A stretch of DNA of 64,000 bases from Candidatus Krumholzibacteriota bacterium (GCA_016931295.1 JAFGEZ010000034.1:1-64000), one strand, 5' to 3'; shown: positions 34,341 to 43,886, numbered from the stretch's first letter. Notes: generated from the sequence alone by a model not told the origin. Program-made: numbers and translations.

Positions 34341-37300
34341 GTGACGACGATCGATCGCGTCATGAGGTTCTGTCTCGTCGCGGCGCTCGTCGCGGCGGTG
34401 AGCGTGCCGGGCGGGAACGCACGTGCCTGGAACCAGTCGGAGATCGACTGGCTGACCATCGATACCGAGCATTTTTCCGTTCATTACCACGAGGGGCTCG
34501 AGTGGAGCGCGGGCCGGGCCGCGGTCATCGCCGAGGAGGTCTACCGCGCACTCACCTGCTACTACGCATTCGAGCTGGATGACAGGGTCCACATCAACAT
34601 CTCCGACAGGGCGGATCTTCTCGAGGGCGCGGCCTTCTATTACCTGAACCGGATCGACATCAACCCGACGGAACGCGAATTCCACTTCCGCGGCACGGCG
34701 GACTGGTTGCGGAACGTCATCACGCACGAGTTCACCCACATGGTGTCCCTCCAGCGGTCGATGAAATATCCACGGCGGATTCCCTCCTTCTTTCTGCAGG
34801 CCATTTCCTTCGAACGGGAGAAGCGCCCGGACGTCATCACCGGCTATCCGAATTTCCAGGGTTCGTTGCCCGTGCCCGGCGAGGTCGTTCCCAACTGGTT
34901 CGCCGAGGGAGTCGCCCAGTACCAGTGCGATGTCGCTCGCAACGACATCTGGGATTCGCATCGGGACATGCTTCTCCGGACAGCGGTCCTCAACCATCGC
35001 CTTCTGACGCTCGACGAGATGTCCGTTTTCGGCAAGGGAAGCCTCGATGCGGAGATGCTCTACAACCAGGGCTTCTCGCTCGTGCGGTTCATCTCGACCG
35101 AGTACGGGCGGGAGCGGATCCCCGAACTGATCGGAGCGCTCTCCCGGCCCTTCCGCGCGGGATTCGACGGCGCCTGCCGTGAAGTGCTCGGCATGGGGGA
35201 AGGCGAACTCTACGCGCGGTGGCGTGCGCGGATGGAGGTGGAATACGGGGCGACTGCGAAACGAATCGAGACGGCGGCACGCGAGGGCCGCACGATCGCC
35301 AACCCGGGCTTCATGAACCTGTTTCCGGTGCCCGATCCGCGTTCAGAAAGGATATTCTTCCTCTCGAACGGCGGGCGAGACTACGCCGGCACCGATCTCG
35401 TCGCGCTCTCTCCGGACGGCGGGATAGAGGAGGTCGCCGGTGATGCGTCCACGAGATTCGACGTGTCGCCTGACGGCGCCGCGATCTGTTTCGCTCGGCG
35501 GACGCGCGACAACGACCGCGGCTATCGATTCTACGACCTGTTCGTTTACGACACGCGGAGCGGAAAGACCCGGCGCTTGACGCGTTCACTGCGCGCCACC
35601 GACCCGGCTTTTTCGCCCGACGGCACGGGGATCGCATGCGTCGTCGATCAGGGCGGATCGCAGCGGATCGCCATCGTCGCCGCGGCGGACGGCACGGAAC
35701 GCATCGTGACGCCTCTCGTTCCCGGGAGGCAGTATTTCGGCCTGTCATGGGGCGCGGGGGGGATACTCGCCTCGCGCTTCGACGGCGCGAGCAGGGATGT
35801 CGTCCTCGTCGATCCCTCGGACGGGACGGAACGGCCGCTCGCGGCGGGAATGGCGGACGAACGGGATCCGGTCGCGGACGGCGAAGGCGGATTCCTCTTC
35901 TCGAGCGACCGGACGGGCATCTTCAACATCTATCACCGCGGCTTGGACGGCCGTCTGACCAGGATCACGAATACGATCGGGGGAGCGTTCGCGCCGCGGA
36001 TCGTCGGCGACGACCTTCTCTTCACCGCGTACGGCGACGACGGGTTCGAGATCAGGCGGCTCGACGGATGGCGTTCCGGTTCGGTCGCCGTCGAACCGGG
36101 CGAGGACGATGCGTTCCTGGTCGAGCGGCGGCGGCGATGTATCGCCGCGCCGTCGGGATGTCTCGGCGAGGCGGCGCGCGACTCGCTCGAACGGGCGGTG
36201 CGAGCCCAGGTCGACGAGAAACGATCCTTCAACCTGGGCTATTCGCCGCTGTATCTCTTTCCCTCGATCATGGTATACGACGGCTCGCCGCGGATAGGGC
36301 TCACGTTCGACGCGAGGGATATCATCGACAGGCAGTCCGTCTTCGCCACGGGTTCGATGAACGCGGACTGGGAGTTCGATGCCTACGCCGGGATCGAGAT
36401 CCGCCAGTTCAAGCCCACCTTTCTTCTCGAGGTGTTCAGGAGCAGGAAATACTACGAGTTCTCCGCCCTCGAGCAGGGGAGACAGATCGAGTTCAGAACA
36501 CGCTACGATCTCTGGGACGCCTTCTTCACCTGCCGGTTCGAACTGAAGAAGCCGGAGGCATACAGCCGGAAGGACGTCTCCCTCGTCTACAACCACGGCG
36601 AGTACGGTCTGAATATAGAGGCATGGGAGGTCTTCGATCAGGAGGTCGGCTGGAACTACTACAAGGCGAACGAGTACTCGGCGATGTTCGACTGGGTGTC
36701 GATCCGCAGGGAAATCGACGCGGACATCAATCCCCGCGCCGGCAGACGGTTTCACCTTGAAGCGGCCGTCGCCCGTGACAAGCTCTCGTCGGGGGAATTC
36801 GAGTACGTGTTCCAGCCGATCTACGACGAAAACGACTTCAACCGGTTCGAACTCGCCTGGGAGGAATACGTGCCGCTGCCGTTCTGGCGGCACGCGCTTT
36901 CCGTCCTCGTTCGCGGCGGGCACATCGACAATCCCGATGTCGACGATTTCTTCGATTTCTATCTCGGGAGCCGTGACGGCCTGCGGGGATACACCTACTA
37001 CTCTCTCGGAGGCAAGAACATGGCGATGGGGCGGGTTCTCTATCGCTTTCCCATCCTGCGTGGCATCGACCGCCGGTTCGCGGTCATGCACTTCAGCTCG
37101 CTGTACGGCGGCGTCTTCGCCGAGGCGGGGCAGGCATGGGATGTCGGGGACCCCTCGTGGGACGAGGCGAAGCGGGATATCGGGTTCGACCTGCGGCTGA
37201 AAGGATTCACCTTCTACAGCTATCCGTTCGCCGCGTCCTTCGAGGCGGCATACGGCCTCGACGACGTGACGTACGCCGACCCGTTCAACTCGGAACTCGC

Positions 37301-37355
37301 CTTCTACGAGGGAAAGCAATGGAAATTCTACGGGAGCGTGCTGTTCGGTTTCTGA
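34341..37355 (+). CDS. Exported gluzincin peptidase, beta-propeller and outer-membrane barrel fusion
   Basis: This 1004-residue protein has a signal peptide (about 1-29). A metallopeptidase-like domain follows with VITHEFTHMVSL (HEFTH about 129-133) and the downstream Glu in NWFAEGVAQYQ, as in M1/MA-clan gluzincins. The middle (about 310-580) is a TolB/WD40-like propeller with repeats such as TDPAFSPDGTGIACVVD and FLFSSDRTGIFNIYHRG. The C-terminal about 370 residues have alternating beta patterns (GLTFDARDIIDRQSVFATGS, FDFYLGSRDGLRGYTYYSLG) and end GSVLFGF. This is the Phe-terminated signature of an Omp85/bacterial-surface-antigen-type barrel. GTG 34341 follows AAAGGGGGA; ATG 34362 is an alternative. 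Confidence 0.8.
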   Translation: MTTIDRVMRFCLVAALVAAVSVPGGNARAWNQSEIDWLTIDTEHFSVHYHEGLEWSAGRAAVIAEEVYRALTCYYAFELDDRVHINISDRADLLEGAAFYYLNRIDINPTEREFHFRGTADWLRNVITHEFTHMVSLQRSMKYPRRIPSFFLQAISFEREKRPDVITGYPNFQGSLPVPGEVVPNWFAEGVAQYQCDVARNDIWDSHRDMLLRTAVLNHRLLTLDEMSVFGKGSLDAEMLYNQGFSLVRFISTEYGRERIPELIGALSRPFRAGFDGACREVLGMGEGELYARWRARMEVEYGATAKRIETAAREGRTIANPGFMNLFPVPDPRSERIFFLSNGGRDYAGTDLVALSPDGGIEEVAGDASTRFDVSPDGAAICFARRTRDNDRGYRFYDLFVYDTRSGKTRRLTRSLRATDPAFSPDGTGIACVVDQGGSQRIAIVAAADGTERIVTPLVPGRQYFGLSWGAGGILASRFDGASRDVVLVDPSDGTERPLAAGMADERDPVADGEGGFLFSSDRTGIFNIYHRGLDGRLTRITNTIGGAFAPRIVGDDLLFTAYGDDGFEIRRLDGWRSGSVAVEPGEDDAFLVERRRRCIAAPSGCLGEAARDSLERAVRAQVDEKRSFNLGYSPLYLFPSIMVYDGSPRIGLTFDARDIIDRQSVFATGSMNADWEFDAYAGIEIRQFKPTFLLEVFRSRKYYEFSALEQGRQIEFRTRYDLWDAFFTCRFELKKPEAYSRKDVSLVYNHGEYGLNIEAWEVFDQEVGWNYYKANEYSAMFDWVSIRREIDADINPRAGRRFHLEAAVARDKLSSGEFEYVFQPIYDENDFNRFELAWEEYVPLPFWRHALSVLVRGGHIDNPDVDDFFDFYLGSRDGLRGYTYYSLGGKNMAMGRVLYRFPILRGIDRRFAVMHFSSLYGGVFAEAGQAWDVGDPSWDEAKRDIGFDLRLKGFTFYSYPFAASFEAAYGLDDVTYADPFNSELAFYEGKQWKFYGSVLFGF

Positions 37356-37377
37356 CGGTACGGCCGAGGAGACGGGG

Positions 37378-38799
37378 ATGCGGATCACACTCGCGGGATT
37401 CAATGTAGAGACGGCGTGGATGAAGGAGGGCGGAAGGCGGGGGGATCCGACGCCGGAAGTCATCTCCGCCTCCTATGCGCGGACGACCCGCGATCCCCGT
37501 TCGATCGACGAGATCCGGCGCGACGCGCGCGGCCAGGTGGAAAAGGCCAGGCGTTCGAACGAACGCATCGTTTTCGGGCTCGGGCATTCGTCGATCGCGG
37601 AGCATGCCGTCTTCAATTTCGACCTGACCGGCGTATCGCGGCTCGCCGTCGAGGCGGTCGAGCACTTCCGGCTCGCCTCGTTCACGGAAAAGTCCCAGCG
37701 CTACATCCGCCTCGGGCGCGACATCGTCACGCCGCCGGAAGTGCGGAAGGCGCGGCTCGCGAAGAGATTCGTCGCGGAGGCGGAGGAGTTGCACCGCACG
37801 TACGGCGCCCTCCTCGGACGTATCGTGAAATCAGGGAGGGAGGAAAGCGTGGCGCGGGAGGACGCGCGCTACGTCATGCCCCTCTCGACGGCGGCGCAGC
37901 TCGGGATGACCGTCAACGCGCGGGAGCTCGAGTACATGGTGCGATGCCTGTCGGCCGATCGACTCGGGGAGGTGAGGGCGATCGCCGCGGAATTGTCCAG
38001 ACTGGCGAGGGCCGTCGCCCCGTCGCTCGTGCGCTACCCCGAGACGACGACGTACGTGCGGAATCGGCACGAGGCCCGCGAGGATATCGGCGACGGGATG
38101 ACGGGTTCGGCGGGGGAGGCCGTGGCGGACGACGATCGCGTGCGGTTGATCTCGTGCACGCCGAAGGGTGACGAGACGCTCGCCGCGGCGCTGATCTTCG
38201 CCTCCTCGCGCTGCCCGTGGAAAGACGCGGCGGCGCGGGCGGCCCTGATCGGCCCCGACGGACGCGCCGAGATCGTCGCCCGGACGATGCGCGGCATCGA
38301 ACCGTGGGATCCCGTCTGGCGCGAGTTCGAGGCCGTGCATCTTTTCTACGAGACGGTCGTATCGGCGTCCTGTTTCGCGCAGCTCAAGCGCCACCGCATG
38401 GCCACGATACTGCCCCAGCCGTACGATGCGACGCTCGGCATCTCGATTCCCCGGTCGATCCGGGAGGCGAGAGGCGTCGGGGAGATCAGGAAGGCGGCGG
38501 CGAGGGCCGTCCGACTCGCCGGCTCGATCGCACGCCGTTCGCCGGACGCGGCTCCCTACGCCTTCCTCAACGCCCACCGGAGGCGAGTGGCGATCGGCGT
38601 CAACCTCAGGGAACTCTACCACTTTTCGCGCTTGAGAAGCGATCGGCACGCACAGTGGGAGATCAGGGAGATCTCCGACCTGATGTGCCGGCTCGCCTCG
38701 CGGCGGCTTCCGGCCGGGTCGATGCTGCTCGGCGGCAAGGACGTTTTCGATGAGCGCCGCGCGTCTCTTCCGGGCGCCGGGGGAGGGGACGGCGGATGA
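37378..38799 (+). CDS. Double-domain ThyX-like protein (FAD-dependent thymidylate synthase superfamily)
   Basis: The 473-residue protein is about twice ThyX length and holds two ThyX-like halves. The first has GHSSIAEHAVFNFDLTGVSR, FTEKSQRYIRL and EDARYVMPLSTAAQLGMTVN with ELEYMVRCL (about 66-190). The second has AQLKRHRMATILPQPYD, LGISIPRSIRE and ELYHFSRLRSDRHAQWEIRE (about 335-440). The classic RHRxxSxNxxSxR motif is altered in both: the first half has no RHR and the second reads RHRMATILPQPYD. Thymidylate synthesis is therefore plausible but unproven. It overlaps the downstream nitroreductase by ATGA. Confidence 0.7.
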   Translation: MRITLAGFNVETAWMKEGGRRGDPTPEVISASYARTTRDPRSIDEIRRDARGQVEKARRSNERIVFGLGHSSIAEHAVFNFDLTGVSRLAVEAVEHFRLASFTEKSQRYIRLGRDIVTPPEVRKARLAKRFVAEAEELHRTYGALLGRIVKSGREESVAREDARYVMPLSTAAQLGMTVNARELEYMVRCLSADRLGEVRAIAAELSRLARAVAPSLVRYPETTTYVRNRHEAREDIGDGMTGSAGEAVADDDRVRLISCTPKGDETLAAALIFASSRCPWKDAAARAALIGPDGRAEIVARTMRGIEPWDPVWREFEAVHLFYETVVSASCFAQLKRHRMATILPQPYDATLGISIPRSIREARGVGEIRKAAARAVRLAGSIARRSPDAAPYAFLNAHRRRVAIGVNLRELYHFSRLRSDRHAQWEIREISDLMCRLASRRLPAGSMLLGGKDVFDERRASLPGAGGGDGG

Positions 38800-39344
38800 C
38801 CTGTCGCTTCCTCGATATCGTCAGGATGCGACGCAGCGTCCGCGCATACCGGCCCGACCCGGTGCCGAGGGAGCTGATCGAACGCTGTCTCGAGGCCGTG
38901 AGGTACGCCCCGACCGCGTGCAACAAGCAGGCGTGGCGCTTCTGGGTGACCGGCGGAGAGACGAAGGACAGGATCGTGGCCGAGGCGCTCGGCGGCATCG
39001 TGCCGAACCGGTGGGCGTCGACGGCACCGGTCATCGTCGCGGTCGCGATGCGGCTCAACGCCGTCACCTACCGGGCGGGCGCGTTCGTCAGGAAGATCGA
39101 CTACCATGCGGTCGACGCCGGAATCGCCGGGGAGCATTTCGTGCTGCAGGCCGCCGAATGCGGACTGGGCACCTGCTGGATCGGCTGGTTCGACAAGAAG
39201 AAGGTCAAGCGCATCCTCGGCATCCCGACTAACTGGGACGTCCCCGCGCTCATCGCGCTCGGGTGGCCGGCGGAAGAACCGGCAGGCATGACGCGGGCGC
39301 CTGTCGCCGAGATCTCCGAGTTCCGCGGAGGTGACGGGGGATGA
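38796..39344 (+). CDS. Nitroreductase-family flavoprotein (second copy)
   Basis: The 182-residue FMN oxidoreductase has RRSVRAYRPDPVPRELIERC, VRYAPTACNKQAWRFWV and ECGLGTCWIGWFDKKKVKRI, all family signatures. It is distinct from the copy at 14971. It is coupled by ATGA overlaps to the ThyX-like gene before it and to the ABC-importer binding protein after it. A redox step linked to one of those neighbours is possible but unproven. Confidence 0.85.
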   Translation: MTCRFLDIVRMRRSVRAYRPDPVPRELIERCLEAVRYAPTACNKQAWRFWVTGGETKDRIVAEALGGIVPNRWASTAPVIVAVAMRLNAVTYRAGAFVRKIDYHAVDAGIAGEHFVLQAAECGLGTCWIGWFDKKKVKRILGIPTNWDVPALIALGWPAEEPAGMTRAPVAEISEFRGGDGG

Positions 39345-40264
39345 AGGCGGTGCGGCCGATCGCCCTCGCCTTCGTGATCGTCGCCGCGGCGCTCTGCGGG
39401 TCGATCCGTGCAGGGTCGCCGGCAATCGGCGCCGAAGATGCTCCCGGAATCCCGGCTTTTCCGCCGCCGTCGCGGATCGTCTCGCTCTCGCCGAGCACAA
39501 CGGAGATACTCTTCGCGATCGGGGCGGGAGATCGGATCGTCGGCGTGACCCGGTATTGCCGCTACCCGGCCGAGGCCGCATCGATACGGCGGGTCGGCGG
39601 GTATCTCGATCCCAACTACGAGGCGATCGCCGCTCTCGAGCCGGACCTGGTCGCGATCCTGCCCGAACAGGAATCGATCAGGAATCTTCTCGGTCGTCTG
39701 GGCATTCGTTTCGTCATCGTCGACAACAAGCGGATCGAGGACATCGTCCGGTCGATCGGCACGCTCGGTGTCGTCTGCGGCGAACAGGAACGGGCGAAAC
39801 GGCTCGTCTGCGGTATCGAGGAGCGCATCGAGGCGGTGCGACGCGGCGTGGCGGGGCGTCACCGTCCCCGGGTACTCGTTTCGGTCGAACGCGAGGTCGG
39901 CGCAGGCGTCGTCAGGGAACTCTACGCCGCGGGGCGCGGCGGCATCTACGACGAACTCGTCGAGCTCGCGGGCGGGGAGAACGCCTACCGGCGCGAAAGC
40001 CCCGCCTTTCCGCTCATCTCGGCGGAGGGGATCGTCAATCTCGATCCGGACGTGGTGATCGATCTCGTCCCCGACGTCGAGGGCCGCGGTATCGACACCG
40101 CGGCGGCCGCCGCCGACTGGGACGGCATTCCCGGATTCGGGAAGAAAAGACGGGTCTGCGTGGTGACGGCCGATTACGCGTTCATCCCGGGGCCGAGATT
40201 CCCACGGTTCCTCGAGGATCTCGCCGGCATGATCCACCCGCGAGATTCGACGGAGACGCGATGA
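39341..40264 (+). CDS. ABC importer substrate-binding protein, BtuF/FepB type
   Basis: The 307-residue periplasmic protein has a signal peptide (about 1-30) and the two-lobe helical-backbone (PF01497) fold. Marks are PSRIVSLSPSTTEILFAIGA, GDRIVGVTRYCRYPAEAASI, VGGYLDPNYEAIAALEPDLV and, in the second lobe, GRGGIYDELVELAGGENAY. This class binds cobalamin, iron-siderophores or haem. SPSTTEIL and the YxRYP-like segment resemble BtuF, so vitamin B12 is a reasonable first guess. It overlaps the ATPase gene by 4 bp. Confidence 0.85.
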   Translation: MKAVRPIALAFVIVAAALCGSIRAGSPAIGAEDAPGIPAFPPPSRIVSLSPSTTEILFAIGAGDRIVGVTRYCRYPAEAASIRRVGGYLDPNYEAIAALEPDLVAILPEQESIRNLLGRLGIRFVIVDNKRIEDIVRSIGTLGVVCGEQERAKRLVCGIEERIEAVRRGVAGRHRPRVLVSVEREVGAGVVRELYAAGRGGIYDELVELAGGENAYRRESPAFPLISAEGIVNLDPDVVIDLVPDVEGRGIDTAAAAADWDGIPGFGKKRRVCVVTADYAFIPGPRFPRFLEDLAGMIHPRDSTETR

Positions 40265-41052
40265 AGACGCCGGCCATCGAGATCGAGAATCTCGGTTGCA
40301 GCCTGAACGGCAACCGGATACTCCGCGACGTCGATCTCTCGGTCGGTCGGGGGGAATACCTTTCCCTGATCGGTCCGAACGGCGCGGGAAAGACGACGCT
40401 TCTCCGCTGCGTCACCGGTCTCCTGGGGACATGGACCGGGTCGATACAAATCGGGGGGGAGCCGACACGGGACATGAAAAGAAAGCGGCTCGCCGCGATC
40501 GCCGGATTCGTTCCGCAGGCGGATTCCCGTCATGTGCCCTTCACCGTGGAAGAGTTCGTGCTGATGGGGCGGTATCCCCACCTCAGCCCTTTCACGGCCG
40601 TCGGTCACGGGGATCGGGCGGCGGTCTCGGACGCTCTCGAGAAAACCGGAACGAGCCGTCTCGCGGGCAGGCGGGTGGATTCGCTGAGCGGCGGGGAACG
40701 GCAGATGGTGATGATCGCGGCCGTGCTGGCGCAGGGGGCGTCGATTTTGCTCCTCGACGAGCCGACGACCTTTCTCGATCCCCGGCATCAGGCCTCGGTC
40801 AACGACCTGCTCCGGCGGCTTCATCGCGACGAGGGCAAGACGATCGTCACGGTCACGCATGACATCAACGCGGCCGCCCTGCTCGGGGACCGGGCGGCGA
40901 TCCTCGTCGACGGCAGGATCGTCCATGACGGTCCGTCGGGGTCAGTCATGTCGAACGACATACTCGAGCCCGCCTACGGGACCCGGTTCATCTTCGCCGC
41001 CCACCCGCAGACCGGACGCCCGGTCATCGTTCCCCGAAAGGATGGCAGATGA
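40261..41052 (+). CDS. ABC importer ATP-binding protein, BtuD/FecE type
   Basis: The 263-residue ATPase has Walker A GPNGAGKTTLLRCV (about 38-51), the Q-loop GFVPQAD, signature DSLSGGERQMVMIAAVLAQG (about 139-158), Walker B ILLLDEPTTFLDPRHQ and H-loop TVTHDINAA. It powers the importer formed with the neighbouring permease and binding protein. It overlaps both neighbours by 4 bp. Confidence 0.93.
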   Translation: MKTPAIEIENLGCSLNGNRILRDVDLSVGRGEYLSLIGPNGAGKTTLLRCVTGLLGTWTGSIQIGGEPTRDMKRKRLAAIAGFVPQADSRHVPFTVEEFVLMGRYPHLSPFTAVGHGDRAAVSDALEKTGTSRLAGRRVDSLSGGERQMVMIAAVLAQGASILLLDEPTTFLDPRHQASVNDLLRRLHRDEGKTIVTVTHDINAAALLGDRAAILVDGRIVHDGPSGSVMSNDILEPAYGTRFIFAAHPQTGRPVIVPRKDGR

Positions 41053-42059
41053 GCGCGCATGGAGGGAGATTCGTCGCGATCGCGGGGCTCTTCGCGGCGA
41101 TCGTCCTTCTTCTCGCGCCGTTCATCGGCATGGAGCGGATCGGGCCGTCGGATCTTTCCGGGGACGCCGACTCCACGGTAAAGGAAGATATCTTCTGGAA
41201 GATCCGCGTGCCGCGGACGATCACGGCGTTCATCGCGGGAGCCGCGCTCGCCATCGGCGGCATGGCTTTCCAGGCGATGTTCCGCAACGCGCTGGCGACG
41301 CCGTTCACGCTCGGCGTCTCGAGCGGCGCGGCCTTCGGCGCGGCGCTCGCCATCAAGACGGGGCTCGCATTCTCGTTCATGGGCCTGGCCGGCCAGTCGG
41401 CGAGCGCATTCGTCTGGGCGGTCGTATCGGTAACGATCGTCTATGGACTGACCCGGGTCAGGCACGGCTCGTCGACCGCGACGATGCTCGTCGCGGGGGT
41501 CGCGGTGAATTTCTTTTTCGCCAGCCTCATCCTCTTCATCCAGTACATGAGCGATTTCGAGCATTCCTTCCGCGTCGTCCGGTGGCTCATGGGGGGCTTC
41601 GAGATCGTCGGCTACGGGCCGGCTCTCGTGATGGCCCCGTTCGTCGTCGTCGGCGGATCCTGCGTCCTCGCGAGGGTCCGGGAACTCGATCTGCTGACCG
41701 TCGGGGAGGACCTGGCGGCGAGCAGGGGCGTCGACGTGAAAAGAACCAGGATGATCCTCTTCGTCGGCTCCTCCCTGATGGTCGGCGGCGTCGTTTCGGT
41801 GTGCGGCCCGATCGGTTTCGTCGGGATGATGAGCCCGCACATCTGCCGTATCCTCGTCGGGGCGGGCCATCGGGCTCTCGCGCCGGCGACCGTGCTGTTC
41901 GGCGGCGCATTCCTGGTGATCTGCGACACGCTCGCACGGACGGTCATCGCGCCGGCGGAGATGCCCGTCGGGATCGTCACGGCGCTTCTCGGCGGCCCCT
42001 TCTTCCTCTGGCTGCTCGTTTTCGGAACGGCGGGCGAACGGATACAGGAAAGCGGATGA
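41049..42059 (+). CDS. ABC importer permease, FecCD/BtuC family
   Basis: The 336-residue inner-membrane protein has about ten helices and the family blocks FWKIRVPRTITAFIAGAALA, GMAFQAMFRNALATPFTLGV, GGVVSVCGPIGFVGMMSPHI and PAEMPVGIVTALLGGPFFLW. It pairs as a dimer with two ATPase subunits. It ends the ThyX-like to permease cluster. Confidence 0.92.
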   Translation: MSAHGGRFVAIAGLFAAIVLLLAPFIGMERIGPSDLSGDADSTVKEDIFWKIRVPRTITAFIAGAALAIGGMAFQAMFRNALATPFTLGVSSGAAFGAALAIKTGLAFSFMGLAGQSASAFVWAVVSVTIVYGLTRVRHGSSTATMLVAGVAVNFFFASLILFIQYMSDFEHSFRVVRWLMGGFEIVGYGPALVMAPFVVVGGSCVLARVRELDLLTVGEDLAASRGVDVKRTRMILFVGSSLMVGGVVSVCGPIGFVGMMSPHICRILVGAGHRALAPATVLFGGAFLVICDTLARTVIAPAEMPVGIVTALLGGPFFLWLLVFGTAGERIQESG

Positions 42060-42108
42060 GAGGAGTGCAAAGATCGTGAAACGTGACGTTCCGGGGAGGA
42101 AGGGGCAG

Positions 42109-43008
42109 ATGGGCCGGATAGCGGCCGTCCTGAGGCGCATGCGGTGCACGGCGCCGGGCGTCGTCGCGGACGCGTTCCGCGAGTTCATCCGGCAGCGCTC
42201 GCTCGAAACGGGGGCGGGTATCGCCTATTTCGCGTTCTTCTCGCTGTTCCCGCTTGCCGTCTTCCTCTTCTCGATCCTCTCGTACGTGCTCGACGAGAAG
42301 ACGATCATCACCGAGGTGATGCGGATCCTCGATCGCGCCTTCCCTGCGGGACAGAACCAGTTCGTCAGGCTCGTGGACGAGAATCTCGGCATCCTCTTCC
42401 GCGGTCGCGGTTCGCTCAGCATCATCGCCATCGTCGGACTCTTCTGGGCCGGCTCGAATGTCTTCGCGGTTCTCGTGAGGTACATCAACCTCGCCTGGGG
42501 CGCTCGCGCCGTGCCGCTGACCTTCATACGCAAGCGGCTCTTCGCCTTCGCCGGCATCGTTTCGCTCGCTCTCACGATCGTCGCCTCCTTCCTGTTGAAC
42601 ACCGCCGTCGACATCGTCTCGCAATTCGATCTTCCCTTCCGGCACGGGGAGAAACTCGCCGGTACGGCCGGCTGGACCTATTTCACGGACGCCGTGCCGT
42701 ACATCTTCGGATTCCTGCTGCTTTCGGTGATCTATTACTGGGTGCCGAAGACGCAGGTCCGTCTGCGAGAGGCGTGCGGTGGGGCTCTCGCCGCGATCGT
42801 CGCACTCCGGCTTGCCTATGCGGGGTTCAAGTGGTCGATCGTCGCCGGGGTGCTCAACTACCGTGTCGTCTACGGTTCGCTCGCCACGGTGGTCCTTTCC
42901 CTCTTCTGGATCTACATCTGCAGTCTCGTCATACTGTTCGGCGCTCATCTCGGCGCGGCGATGTCCCGGTGTCCGGTCGGTCCTGCCGGGAGCGAACGGA
43001 ACTTTTGA
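42109..43008 (+). CDS. YihY/virulence factor BrkB family membrane protein
   Basis: The 299-residue protein has six helices and the YihY pattern: GAGIAYFAFFSLFPLAVFLF (about 38-57), LGILFRGRGSLSIIAIVGLF, the central AVPLTFIRKRLFAF and a C-terminal RLAYAGFKWSIVAGVLNY and SLVILFGAHLGA. Function is not established; an old RNase BN label is not supported by the membrane fold. The ATG at 42109 has GGGAGGAAGGGG nearby; a GTG at 42076 would add 11 residues. Confidence 0.85.
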   Translation: MGRIAAVLRRMRCTAPGVVADAFREFIRQRSLETGAGIAYFAFFSLFPLAVFLFSILSYVLDEKTIITEVMRILDRAFPAGQNQFVRLVDENLGILFRGRGSLSIIAIVGLFWAGSNVFAVLVRYINLAWGARAVPLTFIRKRLFAFAGIVSLALTIVASFLLNTAVDIVSQFDLPFRHGEKLAGTAGWTYFTDAVPYIFGFLLLSVIYYWVPKTQVRLREACGGALAAIVALRLAYAGFKWSIVAGVLNYRVVYGSLATVVLSLFWIYICSLVILFGAHLGAAMSRCPVGPAGSERNF

Positions 43009-43033
43009 CCGGCGGGCATACTTCCGGTACAAT
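43005..43033 (+). promoter_or_regulatory. Sigma70 promoter for the GYD-YjbQ pair
   Basis: TTGACC (43005-43010, overlapping the yihY stop) and TACAAT (43028-43033) have a 17-bp spacer. It lies 46 bp before the GYD gene. Confidence 0.7.
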
Positions 43034-43078
43034 CCGCGAGGGACGCCGCTGCGGCGACCCGTAAAAAGGAGGGGAAGG

Positions 43079-43375
43079 ATGCAGACCTACATCCTGCTGA
43101 CGAAACTGACCACGGAGGTCAGTCGCCAGATGAAGGAGCGGGCGACGATCGGGCGCGCCTGGCTGGACCGCGTGAAGGAGAAGTGCCCCGAGGTCACGTT
43201 CGTCGCGCATTACGCACTTCTCGGCAGGTACGATTTCCTGGACATCTTCGAGGCGCCGGACGAGGAGGCGGCGGCGAAGGTGTCGATGATCAGCCTCTCG
43301 AACGGGGCCTTCCAGGCGGAGAGCCTGATCGCCATCCCGTACCGGCGGTTCCTGGAGCTCACGGAGGAGATCTGA
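43079..43375 (+). CDS. GYD-domain protein
   Basis: This 98-residue small soluble protein matches the GYD family: [11 protein letters not shown] at the start, then [20 protein letters not shown] (about 57-76) and [14 protein letters not shown]. Proteins of this ferredoxin-like fold are of unknown function and often form oligomers. AAGGAGGGGAAGG precedes the ATG. It is followed by yjbQ after 5 bp. Confidence 0.85.
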   Translation: MQTYILLTKLTTEVSRQMKERATIGRAWLDRVKEKCPEVTFVAHYALLGRYDFLDIFEAPDEEAAAKVSMISLSNGAFQAESLIAIPYRRFLELTEEI

Positions 43376-43380
43376 AGGGC

Positions 43381-43800
43381 ATGAAGAGTTTTCGCAGGGA
43401 GCTCTGGTTCGACGTCCCCGCGCGCAGGGCCTTAGTCAACATCACGCCGGAAGTGGAAGCCTGTCTCGCCGAGAGCGGGATCGTCGAAGGCCTGCTCCTC
43501 GTCAACGCCATGCACATCACCGCGTCGGTCTTCATCAACGATGACGAATCCGGATTGCACGCCGATTACGAGGAGTGGCTCGAGCGCCTCGCCCCGCACG
43601 AACCGGTGGAACGATACCGGCACAACCGCACCGGAGAGGACAACGGCGACGCGCATCTCAAGCGGCAGGTGATGGGGCGTGAAGTCGTGGTCGCCGTCAC
43701 GGCGGGGCAACTCGATTTCGGACCGTGGGAACAAATATTCTACGGCGAATTCGACGGACGGAGGCGGAAACGCGTCCTGGTGAAGATCGTCGGCGAATAG
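43381..43800 (+). CDS. yjbQ: YjbQ family protein (secondary thiamine-phosphate synthase enzyme)
   Basis: The 139-residue UPF0047 protein has all family blocks: [60 protein letters not shown] and [10 protein letters not shown]. Members show weak thiamine-phosphate synthase activity in vitro and complement thiE mutants; the true role is unclear. It is in operon with the GYD protein, and a terminator lies 87 bp on. Confidence 0.9.
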   Translation: MKSFRRELWFDVPARRALVNITPEVEACLAESGIVEGLLLVNAMHITASVFINDDESGLHADYEEWLERLAPHEPVERYRHNRTGEDNGDAHLKRQVMGREVVVAVTAGQLDFGPWEQIFYGEFDGRRRKRVLVKIVGE

Positions 43801-43886
43801 ATCGCGAGGGTCTTCGATCAAGCCGGGACGGTCGTCGTTCACGTCACGGGCACGGGGGCTCTCGTGGCGTCAGTCGCCGGATGAGG

